From: Flavobacteriales bacterium
Lineage (GTDB): Bacteria; Bacteroidota; Bacteroidia; Flavobacteriales_D; Crocinitomicaceae
Assembly (NCBI GenBank): GCA_947462255.1
Contig: CANHOA010000007.1
Span: 62,001 to 126,000 of the forward strand
Reading direction: 5' to 3'
Length of the DNA stretch: 64,000 bases
Under the pieces are notes generated by a model. That model was given only the letters and a program-made list of their open reading frames with translations. It did not search any database and was not told where the DNA came from. This document shows, in pieces, positions 8,285-15,616 of this stretch (its first letter is position 1; each line of letters begins with the position of its first letter). Both the position numbers and the translations under genes were made by a program.

Positions 8285-9685
8285 ATGATAGAAAAACAAT
8301 GCACCTTACTTTCTCCCGTAATTTTCAAAGGCATAGGCCTACATTCAGGGGAATTAGTTAGCATGGAAATTTGCCCTGCACCAGGAAATCATGGGTATGT
8401 ATTTCAACGAGTTGATTTACCGGGAGAACCGACAATTAAAGCAGATGTTGATTTAGTTGTTGCAACTGATAGAGGCACGACCTTAGCTTCAAATGGCGCA
8501 AAAGTATTTACCACCGAACATATATTAGCCGCTTTATGTGGCTGTCAAATTGATAACGCACTAATTAAATTAAATGCCCCAGAAGTTCCAATTATGGACG
8601 GAAGTTCTAAATTGTTTGTGGAAGGATTTTTAGCTACAGGGAAAATAGAACAAGATGAAGAACGTGAATATTTTGAATTGGCAGAAAATATACCTTGGGA
8701 AGATGTCGATAAAGGGATTGAATTTTTAGCCATTCCAGATAAAAATTATCGAGTAACCGTTATGGTTGATTACAACTCTCCAGTACTAGGAACCCAACAT
8801 GCTAGCATGTATCACCTTGGTGAATTCAATACGGAAATTGCTCCTTGTAGAACCTTTGTCTTTTTAAGGGAGCTAGAGTATTTAGCAAGCAATAACTTGA
8901 TAAAAGGAGGAGATTTAGATAATGCCATTGTCTTGGTCGATAAAATGGATATTGATCAAACTGAACTTGATCGTCTAGCTAAGCTGCTTGGAAAAGAAGA
9001 ATTAAAAATATCGATACAAGGGCTAGGTGTTTTAAACAGCATTAAACTTCAGTATGAAAATGAACCTGCAAGACATAAATTATTGGATATTGTGGGTGAT
9101 TTAGCATTAGTTGGCAAGCCGATAAAAGCGCATATTCTAGCGGCTAGACCTGGTCATGCTGGCAATGTTCGCTTTGCTAAAGTGTTGAAAGACCAAATTA
9201 AAAAACAACAAACAAAAGCTAGATTCTTTGATCTAAGCTTACCTCCCTTGTATGACATCGTGGCAATTGAAAAAATGCTGCCGCACCGATTTCCTTTTTT
9301 AATGGTTGATAAAATCATGTCGATTAATGAAACAACAATTATTGGGGTTAAAAATATCACCATGAATGAACCCATATTTACGGGTCATTTTCCCGGAAAT
9401 CCAGTTTTTCCTGGTGTACTTCAGATTGAGGCAATGGCTCAGACAGGAGGTATTTTTGCCCTTAGCAAAGTAGAAGATCCGCATTTATATACAACTTACT
9501 TTATGAAAATAGATAAGGTGAAATTTAAGCAGAAGGTCGTTCCAGGTGATACTCTTGTGTTTGAGCTGAATCTTATGTCACCGATTCGAAGAGGATTGGT
9601 TGAAATGAAAGGCTTAGCCTATGTAAATGGAGAGGTAGTTATGGAAGCTGAAATGCTCGCGCTTGTTACCAAAGACAAAGAATAA
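8285..9685 (+). CDS. lpxC/fabZ: Bifunctional UDP-3-O-acyl-GlcNAc deacetylase / 3-hydroxyacyl-ACP dehydratase (LpxC-FabZ fusion)
   Basis: Fusion of two enzymes that compete for 3-hydroxyacyl precursors. Residues 1 to about 300 are LpxC, the committed zinc-dependent deacetylase of lipid A synthesis, with metal-site segments TTEHILAALCG and HKLLDIVGDLAL. Residues about 315-466 are FabZ, the fatty-acid elongation dehydratase, with the hot-dog motif GHFPGNPVFPGV and the downstream EAMAQTGG carrying the catalytic Glu. Frame is continuous across the linker with no sign of sequencing error, and this fusion is known throughout Bacteroidota, where it may balance lipid A against phospholipid. It sits 1 bp after lpxD and directly abuts lpxA. 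Confidence 0.97.
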   Translation: MIEKQCTLLSPVIFKGIGLHSGELVSMEICPAPGNHGYVFQRVDLPGEPTIKADVDLVVATDRGTTLASNGAKVFTTEHILAALCGCQIDNALIKLNAPEVPIMDGSSKLFVEGFLATGKIEQDEEREYFELAENIPWEDVDKGIEFLAIPDKNYRVTVMVDYNSPVLGTQHASMYHLGEFNTEIAPCRTFVFLRELEYLASNNLIKGGDLDNAIVLVDKMDIDQTELDRLAKLLGKEELKISIQGLGVLNSIKLQYENEPARHKLLDIVGDLALVGKPIKAHILAARPGHAGNVRFAKVLKDQIKKQQTKARFFDLSLPPLYDIVAIEKMLPHRFPFLMVDKIMSINETTIIGVKNITMNEPIFTGHFPGNPVFPGVLQIEAMAQTGGIFALSKVEDPHLYTTYFMKIDKVKFKQKVVPGDTLVFELNLMSPIRRGLVEMKGLAYVNGEVVMEAEMLALVTKDKE

Positions 9686-10462
9686 ATGAAAAGTCCACTC
9701 GCAGTTATTTCACCAAATGCTCAATTGCACGATAGCGTTGAGGTTGGTCCGTTTACTACAATACAAGATAATGTGATTATCGGTGAAGGAACGAAAATTC
9801 ACTCCAATGTTTCAATCTATTCAGGGACTAAAATAGGAAGTTATTGCGAAATTTTTCCAGGTGCCGTCATTGGTGTGATTCCCCAAGACCTCAAATTTGA
9901 AGGTGAAGACACCACCGTTGAGATTGGAAATAACACTGTGATTCGAGAATGTGTTACGATTCATAGAGCCACTAAGGATAAATGGAAGACAAGCATCGGA
10001 AATAATTGCTTGCTTATGACCTACGTTCATGTTGCACATGATTGCCAAATTGGGAACAATGTTATTCTCGCAAGTTATACAGGACTTTCAGGACACGTTA
10101 CTATAGATGATTTTGCTATTCTAGAAGGAAAAGTTGCTGCACAGCAATTTGTACATATCGGTCGCCATGCTTTTATTGGCGGAGCGTCCTTGATCCGAAA
10201 AGACGTACCTCCGTTTATTAAAGCAGCCCGTGAACCCTTGACCTTTGCCGGTGTTAATTCTGTTGGGCTGCGTCGAAGAGGATTCACAGATGAAGAAGTT
10301 CGAAGCATTGAAGATATATACCGAATAATTTATATTCAAAATAGTAATGTTTCCAAAGCCTTACAACTCATAAAAGATACGGTTGCTGACTCTATTTTGC
10401 GAAATGAAATCATTGATTTCATAGAAAAATCTAATAAAGGCGTAATACGTGGTATGATTTAA
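9686..10462 (+). CDS. lpxA: UDP-N-acetylglucosamine O-acyltransferase
   Basis: First enzyme of lipid A synthesis, transferring a 3-hydroxyacyl chain from ACP to the 3-OH of UDP-GlcNAc. The 258 residues are near the usual length. A beta-helix of hexapeptide repeats fills about residues 8-190 and carries the catalytic His in YVHVAHDCQIGNN. The C-terminal helical domain (GLRRRGFTDEEVRSIEDIYR and onward) forms the trimer surface. The ATG follows the lpxC-fabZ stop with no gap. The next gene begins 1 bp later, so an RNA methyltransferase is tied to the lipid A operon, a physical link without an obvious functional reason. Confidence 0.97.
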   Translation: MKSPLAVISPNAQLHDSVEVGPFTTIQDNVIIGEGTKIHSNVSIYSGTKIGSYCEIFPGAVIGVIPQDLKFEGEDTTVEIGNNTVIRECVTIHRATKDKWKTSIGNNCLLMTYVHVAHDCQIGNNVILASYTGLSGHVTIDDFAILEGKVAAQQFVHIGRHAFIGGASLIRKDVPPFIKAAREPLTFAGVNSVGLRRRGFTDEEVRSIEDIYRIIYIQNSNVSKALQLIKDTVADSILRNEIIDFIEKSNKGVIRGMI

Positions 10463-10463
10463 C

Positions 10464-11894
10464 ATGTTTAGTAAGGGGGAAATTGTTGAGTTACTTATTA
10501 CCGCATACGGGTTCGGCGGAAGGGGTATTGCTAAGGTACCTATTGAAGATTCTCATTTCGTAGTTTTTGTTGATAATACATTTCCAGGGCAACTTGTACG
10601 CGCGAAAATTGATGTTAAACGTAAAAATCACGCGGAAGGAAAACTACTTGAGGTTCTTACCCGATCTGTCGATGAAAAAGTATCAGATTTTCAAGAAATT
10701 TCTGGAGGACCCTATATTTACGTGCCGCCTCAGCTTCAAGAAAAAGTAAAAGAAGCTGCTACACTTGATACCTTTTCTCGAATTTCTGGGTGTAAAAATA
10801 TACATGAGAAATACGATGGATTTATCGCTTCTCCCCACCACTACTTTTATAGAAATAAAATGGAATACAGTTTTTCTTCCATCGAGCATTGTGTGTTAAC
10901 AGGAGAAGAAAAAGACGACGCCTTTGCACTTGGGTTTAAACGTAGAGGCACTTGGTGGAAAGTAGAAAGCCTAAATAAACCCAGCGGATTATTCGATGAA
11001 GAATGGGAAAGTAAGTTAATTGCCATCCGAGAATTTCTTCATAAAACAAACTTGCCAGCTTGGCATCCTCCGAAAAAAGAAGGGTTTTTTAGGCATATTG
11101 TGATTCGGAAATCATTTCAATCTAATCTGCTGTTAGTCAACCTTGTAAGCTCGTCAATGGGCTTAAGTAAATTTGATCGCAAAGCTTTTGTTGCTTTTAT
11201 CATTGCTCAATTTGGAGATAGAATAGCTGGAATACAGCATACCATTAATGACAATGTCGCTGATCGTGCAAAGATGGAAAATGGTGAAACAAAACTGCTC
11301 TACGGAAAAGCTGTCATTGAAGAGACCATCAACAACCTTCGATTTGAAATAAGCATGGAGAGTTTTTTTCAAACCAATCCTCTTTGTGCTGAATTACTTT
11401 ATAAGCGAGCCATTGATTATTTAGGTTTGGAAGACATAAGCTCAAATAGTGTCGTGTTGGATTTATTCTGTGGAACAGGAACGATTGCCCAACTTATCGC
11501 AAAACGCAACCAATCGCTCACCATTATAGGCGTGGACATTGTAGAAGAAGCCATTAAAGATGCTCGGCGAAATGCTGCCATTAATGGCTTACATTCTATC
11601 CAATTTATCCCCTTAGATGTGGGGAAATTCTTAAAGGAACATCCCGATTTAGAAGGAAAAATTGCCGCCTTAATTTTAGACCCTCCAAGAGCAGGAATAG
11701 CGCCTAAAACCTTACAAAAAGTAATTAATTTAGGCGCAAAAGTAATTGTGTATATTTCCTGCAATCCATCGACTCAAGCACGTGATGCCTCTTTACTCAT
11801 CGATGCAGGATATAGCATCGAAAATTACAGCTTAGTAGACCAATTTCCGCATACAGGACATATTGAATCAATCGCTAAATTTGTAAAAAAATGA
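10464..11894 (+). CDS. RlmD/TrmA-family 23S rRNA (uracil-5)-methyltransferase lacking the usual Fe-S cysteines
   Basis: Class I SAM-dependent RNA m5U methyltransferase, 476 residues. The N-terminal TRAM domain (about 1-70) binds RNA. The Rossmann domain carries LDLFCGTGTIAQL, and the nucleophile is the Cys in VYISCNPST; LDPPRAG is also conserved. In RlmD the TRAM domain is followed by a CxxxxxCGGC cluster that holds a 4Fe-4S centre. Here the equivalent stretch reads QEISGGPYIYVPPQ and has no cysteine; only isolated Cys residues (SGCKN, EHCVL) follow. The cluster is therefore probably absent while catalysis is intact. RlmD, RlmC or TrmA activity cannot be told apart from sequence alone. It overlaps cinA by 4 bp. 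Confidence 0.88.
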   Translation: MFSKGEIVELLITAYGFGGRGIAKVPIEDSHFVVFVDNTFPGQLVRAKIDVKRKNHAEGKLLEVLTRSVDEKVSDFQEISGGPYIYVPPQLQEKVKEAATLDTFSRISGCKNIHEKYDGFIASPHHYFYRNKMEYSFSSIEHCVLTGEEKDDAFALGFKRRGTWWKVESLNKPSGLFDEEWESKLIAIREFLHKTNLPAWHPPKKEGFFRHIVIRKSFQSNLLLVNLVSSSMGLSKFDRKAFVAFIIAQFGDRIAGIQHTINDNVADRAKMENGETKLLYGKAVIEETINNLRFEISMESFFQTNPLCAELLYKRAIDYLGLEDISSNSVVLDLFCGTGTIAQLIAKRNQSLTIIGVDIVEEAIKDARRNAAINGLHSIQFIPLDVGKFLKEHPDLEGKIAALILDPPRAGIAPKTLQKVINLGAKVIVYISCNPSTQARDASLLIDAGYSIENYSLVDQFPHTGHIESIAKFVKK

Positions 11895-13132
11895 AGGTTG
11901 AATTAATTTCAATTGGCGATGAATTACTCATCGGACAAACCATAAATACAAATGCGGCGTGGTTGGGGCAGACCTTAAGTAACTTTGGCGCAAGAATAAC
12001 AAAAACAACCACTATTTCTGATCAAGCATCTGAAATAATAAGCGCCTTAAATAACGTTTCGAACGATACAGATTGCGTGATAATCACTGGTGGTTTAGGT
12101 CCAACGAATGATGATATAACAAAACATACACTTGCAGCGCATTATGGATTAACATTAAAGATGCACCAAGAAACGTTGGAGCACATTGAAGGATATTTTA
12201 AGAACCGAAATCGGCCAATGTTAGAAAGTAATCGTCTACAAGCAATGTTACCTGATGGATGCACAGTTTTACGCAATAAAAATGGAACAGCAGCTGGCAT
12301 GTGGATCAACAGCGGAAAACAAGTAATTATAAGTCTACCTGGTGTTCCTTACGAAATGAAGTCCATAGTCGAAGAAGAATTACTACCACTGCTCACCAAA
12401 AAATATAATCCATCCGCATTATATTTCAAAACAGCTCATACACAGGGTATTGGAGAGTCATTTTTAGCAGAAAAGATAAGAGACTGGGAAGAAGCATTGA
12501 ATGCAGACGCGCTTCAATTAGCCTATTTACCCTCTCCGGGCTTTGTTAAGTTGAGAATTAACTCCTACAAAGGAGCAGCGGATGCCGAAAAAATCAATCG
12601 CTATTTTAAAGAACTTGAAGCCATTATTCCAGAAGCATTGTATGGATACGAAAAGGAAACTTTAGCCGAAGTGGTCGCCAAATTATTAGTTGGTCAAAAT
12701 CTTAAAATTGGTACAGTAGAGAGCTGCACAGCAGGTTTATTAGCACACCAACTCACCACTATTCCAGGTGCTTCAGAATATTATCAAGGATCAATTTTAA
12801 GCTACAGTAATGCACTTAAAACTAAAATGGCAGGTGTAGATCCAAATTTAATAGCACGGTATGGAGCCGTTAGCCAAGAGGTAGCCTGCGCAATGGCAGA
12901 AGGCGGAAGAGAAATTTTAGAGGTAGACATTTGCGTATCCACCACCGGAATCGCAGGGCCATCTGGAGGAACAGATGAGAAACCTGTCGGCTTGGTCTGG
13001 ATTGCCATAGCGACCAAAGAAAAAACACGTGTTAAATCATTTCAATTTGGTGATAATAGGGAGCGAAATCTCACCATGACTGTTGCAGCAGCGCTTAATT
13101 TTTTGCGCTTTGAATTACTTCCTTTGCCTTAA
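11891..13132 (+). CDS. cinA: CinA family protein (nicotinamide-nucleotide amidase)
   Basis: Protein of 413 residues with the two-domain CinA layout: an N-terminal MoCF/molybdopterin-binding-like domain (about 1-170; GDELLIGQTINTN, ITGGLGPTNDD) and a C-terminal amidase domain (about 255-413; GTVESCTAGLLAHQL, TTGIAGPSGGT). The C-terminal domain deamidates nicotinamide mononucleotide in pyridine-nucleotide salvage, and the N-terminal domain has ADP-ribose pyrophosphatase activity in some members. The start overlaps the methyltransferase stop in an ATGA junction. No terminator is obvious between it and rpmB, but rpmB has its own promoter. Confidence 0.95.
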   Translation: MKVELISIGDELLIGQTINTNAAWLGQTLSNFGARITKTTTISDQASEIISALNNVSNDTDCVIITGGLGPTNDDITKHTLAAHYGLTLKMHQETLEHIEGYFKNRNRPMLESNRLQAMLPDGCTVLRNKNGTAAGMWINSGKQVIISLPGVPYEMKSIVEEELLPLLTKKYNPSALYFKTAHTQGIGESFLAEKIRDWEEALNADALQLAYLPSPGFVKLRINSYKGAADAEKINRYFKELEAIIPEALYGYEKETLAEVVAKLLVGQNLKIGTVESCTAGLLAHQLTTIPGASEYYQGSILSYSNALKTKMAGVDPNLIARYGAVSQEVACAMAEGGREILEVDICVSTTGIAGPSGGTDEKPVGLVWIAIATKEKTRVKSFQFGDNRERNLTMTVAAALNFLRFELLPLP

Positions 13133-13241
13133 TTCGTAAAGAAAAAAATTGCGACGCTATTTTCTTGAGCAACACTGCGTATTTGTTAAGATACAACCTT
13201 ACAATTTAGACAAGAAAAATTAAAAAAAAATTAACTTTAAG

Positions 13242-13272
13242 TTGTATTTATTGGAAAAAAGTGTTTTCTTTG
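13242..13272 (+). promoter_or_regulatory. Promoter of the rpmB-rpmG-DUF4295 operon
   Basis: A -33 TTG at 13242-13244 is separated by 20 bp from a -7 box TTTCTTTG at 13265-13272, which matches TAnnTTTG at seven of eight positions. It lies 35 bp before the rpmB ATG and argues against the longer reading frame that opens at 13242. Confidence 0.65.
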
Positions 13273-13307
13273 CACCCGCTTATAGCATTACAAGTAAAAA
13301 TTTATAC

Positions 13308-13544
13308 ATGTCACGAGTTTGTCAATTAACAGGAAAGTCAGTTTTAACTGGGAACAACGTTTCTCACTCTAACCGCAAAACGAAGCGTCGCTTCTATCCT
13401 AACCTTATTACCAAAAAATTCTTCATTCCTGAAGAAGATCGATTTGTAACGTTAAAGATTTCGACCTCTGCATTGCGTACAATCAATAAAAAAGGAATTA
13501 TTGCTTGTTTGAAAGAAGCAAAAGAAAAAGGATATTTAAAATAA
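13308..13544 (+). CDS. rpmB: 50S ribosomal protein L28
   Basis: Large-subunit ribosomal protein bL28, 78 residues from the ATG at 13308 (MSRVCQLTGKS), the normal N-terminus for the family. An in-frame upstream TTG would add 22 residues but would place the promoter inside the gene, so it is rejected. Conserved marks are GNNVSHSNRKTKRRF and the basic C-terminus. Only one cysteine remains, so this is the zinc-free form. It leads the conserved Bacteroidota block rpmB-rpmG-DUF4295-ftsY, and ends 29 bp before rpmG. Confidence 0.96.
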   Translation: MSRVCQLTGKSVLTGNNVSHSNRKTKRRFYPNLITKKFFIPEEDRFVTLKISTSALRTINKKGIIACLKEAKEKGYLK

Positions 13545-13573
13545 GCGAAATAATTAGCATTAAGTAAATAAAA

Positions 13574-13762
13574 ATGGCAAAGAAAGCAAAAGGGAATAGA
13601 ATTCAAGTTATACTAGAATGCACCGAGCATAAAACAACAGGTATGGCCGGTATATCACGCTACATAACCACCAAGAATCGAAAAAATACCCCTGACAGAA
13701 TGGAGATAAAGAAATTTAATCCAATTTTAAAGAAATATACACTTCATAAAGAAATTAAATAA
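13574..13762 (+). CDS. rpmG: 50S ribosomal protein L33
   Basis: Large-subunit protein bL33 of 62 residues, slightly longer than many because of its N-terminal MAKKAKGNR extension, as in other Bacteroidota. Family marks are [23 protein letters not shown] and [14 protein letters not shown]. The zinc-binding cysteine pairs of C+ paralogues are missing (a single Cys at ECTE), so it is the C- form. The gene lies between rpmB and the DUF4295 gene, 7 bp before the latter, clearly in the same message. Confidence 0.96.
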   Translation: MAKKAKGNRIQVILECTEHKTTGMAGISRYITTKNRKNTPDRMEIKKFNPILKKYTLHKEIK

Positions 13763-13769
13763 ATAGACC

Positions 13770-13925
13770 ATGGCAAAGAAAGTTGTAGCATCCCTACAAA
13801 AAGGTGGTGGAAAAGAGCATACGAAAGTGATTAAAATGGTAAAGTCTGATAAGACTGGATCTTACACTTTTAAAGAAGAAATCGTTCACAACGATAAAGT
13901 AAAAGAGTGGTTTACTAAGAACTAA
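13770..13925 (+). CDS. DUF4295 small basic protein, probable Bacteroidota-specific ribosomal protein
   Basis: Tiny gene of 51 residues (MAKKVVASLQKGGGKEH ... VKEWFTKN), highly basic, 7 bp after rpmG and ending just before the operon terminator. The sequence and position match the DUF4295 family, found next to rpmG in Bacteroidota. From memory, structural work on a Flavobacterium ribosome described a phylum-specific large-subunit protein (bL38) that I believe is this family; I cannot verify that here. The co-transcription with L28 and L33 and the basic composition agree with a ribosomal role. Confidence 0.88.
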   Translation: MAKKVVASLQKGGGKEHTKVIKMVKSDKTGSYTFKEEIVHNDKVKEWFTKN

Positions 13926-13946
13926 TGAATTAAAAAACATATGTAC

Positions 13947-13977
13947 AAGCTTCCTCGAAAAGGAAGCTTTTTTTTTT
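13947..13977 (+). terminator. Intrinsic terminator of the rpmB-rpmG-DUF4295 operon
   Basis: Perfect 9-bp stem AAGCTTCCT / AGGAAGCTT with a CGAAA loop, running into ten T residues (13968-13977). It stands 8 bp before the ftsY ATG, so ftsY would have to be read by escape through it or by an overlapping start. Confidence 0.92.
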
Positions 13978-13985
13978 AACATATT

Positions 13986-14942
13986 ATGGGATTATTTGAC
14001 TTTTTTTCGCGATCTAAAAAAGAAACACTTGACCAAGGGTTAGAGAAAACAAAACAATCATTTCTTGATAAAATAAAACGCGCTGTATTAGGTAAGTCAA
14101 GCGTGGATGATGAGGTTCTCGATAACCTAGAAGAAATTCTTATTACCTCTGATGTAGGCGTTGAAACAACCCTTAAAATCATCAAACGAATTCAAGAAAG
14201 AATCGCTAAAGACAAAGTCCTAAATACAGATGAAATTCAACGAATTTTAAAAGAAGAAATCATCTCTCTTTTAGCTGAAAATCCGCTAAAGGAATTTAGT
14301 TCAGAGCAAACAGATATCCCTGATGCCAAACCATATGTTATCATGGTGGTAGGCGTTAATGGCGTTGGCAAAACTACCAGTATTGGGAAACTTGCCTACC
14401 AGTTTAAAAAAGCAGGAAAGAAAGTCGTTCTCGGAGCTTCTGATACATTTAGAGCAGCAGCCGTTGACCAATTAATTATCTGGGCTGAGCGCGTTGGTGT
14501 GCCAATTGTACAACAAGGAATGAATGCAGATCCGGCGAGCGTTGCTTTTGACACCTTACAATCAGCGAAATCCCAAGGTGCTGATGTGGTTATTATCGAT
14601 ACAGCTGGTCGTTTGCATAACAAAATCAACCTAATGAATGAATTATCGAAGATAAAAAGTGTTATGGGTAAGGTTGTACCTGGTGCACCACATGAAATAC
14701 TTTTGGTGATTGATGGATCGACAGGTCAAAATGCATTCGAGCAAGCAAAGCAATTCTCGCAGGCTACAGAAATAAATGCGCTTGCAGTAACGAAATTAGA
14801 TGGCACTGCGAAAGGTGGGGTAGTTATTGGTATCTCTGATCAAATGAATATCCCTGTCAAATATATTGGTGTTGGCGAAAAAATGGAAGATCTTCAACTT
14901 TTTGATCGGAATTTATTTGTCGAATCACTTTTTAGCGATTAA
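13986..14942 (+). CDS. ftsY: Signal recognition particle receptor FtsY
   Basis: SRP-family GTPase, 318 residues, that docks the SRP-ribosome complex at the inner membrane for co-translational insertion. An N-terminal helical N domain (about 10-95) is followed by the G domain: G1 VNGVGKTTSIGKLA, GASDTFRAAAVDQL, G3 IIDTAGRLHN, G4 TKLDGTAKGG and the closing GVGEKMEDLQLFD. The acidic A domain of enterobacterial FtsY is missing, as in many bacteria; membrane binding probably relies on the first basic helix (FFSRSKKE). It lies 8 bp behind a strong terminator. A repeat-filled gap follows. Confidence 0.97.
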   Translation: MGLFDFFSRSKKETLDQGLEKTKQSFLDKIKRAVLGKSSVDDEVLDNLEEILITSDVGVETTLKIIKRIQERIAKDKVLNTDEIQRILKEEIISLLAENPLKEFSSEQTDIPDAKPYVIMVVGVNGVGKTTSIGKLAYQFKKAGKKVVLGASDTFRAAAVDQLIIWAERVGVPIVQQGMNADPASVAFDTLQSAKSQGADVVIIDTAGRLHNKINLMNELSKIKSVMGKVVPGAPHEILLVIDGSTGQNAFEQAKQFSQATEINALAVTKLDGTAKGGVVIGISDQMNIPVKYIGVGEKMEDLQLFDRNLFVESLFSD

Positions 14943-15045
14943 TCTTAAAAAAAATTTGAGTTTACGCTTTCGTACCACTAATCAAATTCGTAACGTGAAC
15001 AATAACCTCAATTTGAGTAATTATTCCATTTGCCTTTCTTTTTTA

Positions 15046-15086
15046 CTTGACAAAAAAAGAAACAAAAAAGTCAAGGCTCTGAATTT
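15046..15086 (+). repeat. Repeat box A, left copy, with CTTGAC/GTCAAG stem
   Basis: CTTGAC (15046-15051) and GTCAAG (15070-15075) form a 6-bp stem around an 18-nt A-rich loop. The 23-nt block 15064-15086 (core GTCAAGGCTCTGAATTT) occurs exactly, in inverse orientation, at 63972-63994. Confidence 0.8.
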
Positions 15087-15102
15087 CTATTTTTCCGCCG
15101 AT

Positions 15103-15151
15103 GCGGACGCATATTCTTATTTTACAACCATTTAAAACTCGTTGCGTCCGC
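15103..15151 (+). repeat. GC-rich inverted repeat
   Basis: GCGGACGCA (15103-15111) and TGCGTCCGC (15143-15151) are perfect inverted arms separated by 31 AT-rich nt. It lies between boxes A and B of the composite repeat and is absent from the partial copy at the right end. Confidence 0.7.
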
Positions 15152-15278
15152 CGCGTCGTAAATTTTAACTACTTTCTGAAACTGAGATTTTTCAAAATGT
15201 TCTTACAGAAATTTTAAAAATCAACAGTTTCAATTCAGTAGCAAAAACCATCAAATTCAAGGCCGAATATTTCAGGTT

Positions 15279-15341
15279 GGCGGAAGCTAATACCCACTAA
15301 ATAGTTCTCACTTCGAATGAATACTTGATTTTTAACATTAA
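15279..15341 (+). repeat. Repeat box B, left copy (63 nt)
   Basis: Matches the reverse complement of 63894-63956 at 57 of 63 positions by hand alignment with no gaps; the core TAGTTCTCACTTCGAATGAA is identical. Boxes A and B are 192 nt apart here but only 15 nt apart in the right copy. Confidence 0.85.
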
Positions 15342-15591
15342 AATATTTTATTAGTACTATTTCGATTAAGCTTAAAAAAATATTATTCTTTTAAAAATAA
15401 TAAATCCAAGTTTTAATGGCGTTCCATGTCCAATAAGCGCTGGCTTTATCTGAATATGGGCACAGGCTAATACTAAGCAATTAATCTTAATAATTCTCAT
15501 TTATATCGGTTAGTGGGTCTTAATGTCAATACCTTACAAATTCAATCTAACTAAATCACTAAAAAATAACCTATATCTATAGATAAAGCCG

Positions 15592-15599
15592 TAAATTTG
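15592..15599 (+). promoter_or_regulatory. -7 box TAAATTTG of the TonB-dependent receptor gene
   Basis: Exact TAnnTTTG match ending 17 bp before the ATG at 15617. No clear TTG -33 box at the expected spacing. Confidence 0.6.
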
Positions 15600-15616
15600 A
15601 AACTCAAAAACAAGAA

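Larger units (their letters stand above)
14943..15616 (+). other. 674-bp non-coding gap rich in repeats
   Basis: No convincing gene. The only sizeable reading frame starts inside ftsY, has low-complexity composition and crosses the repeats. The gap holds a stem CTTGAC/GTCAAG around an A-rich loop (15046-15075), a GC-rich inverted repeat (15103-15151), a 63-nt block repeated in inverse orientation near 63.9 kb (15279-15341) and, before the next gene, a -7 box. A weaker look-alike of the 63-nt block may start near 15450. The rest is AT-rich with nothing I can name. Confidence 0.75.

Noticed and set aside
8285-9685. LpxC-FabZ fusion as a novel gene fusion
   Set aside because: The fusion is established in Bacteroidota and the frame is clean, so it is useful for classification but not new.
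13242-13307. A 22-residue N-terminal extension of L28
   Set aside because: It would place the operon promoter inside the gene; the family N-terminus begins at the ATG at 13308.
14866-15135. An 89-residue plus-strand frame starting inside ftsY
   Set aside because: It overlaps ftsY in another frame, runs through repeat DNA and has low-complexity composition.
15440-15530. Third copy of repeat box B
   Set aside because: GGCTAATACTAAGCAATTAA and a nearby AATTCTCATTT resemble the box, but too many gaps are needed for a confident match.
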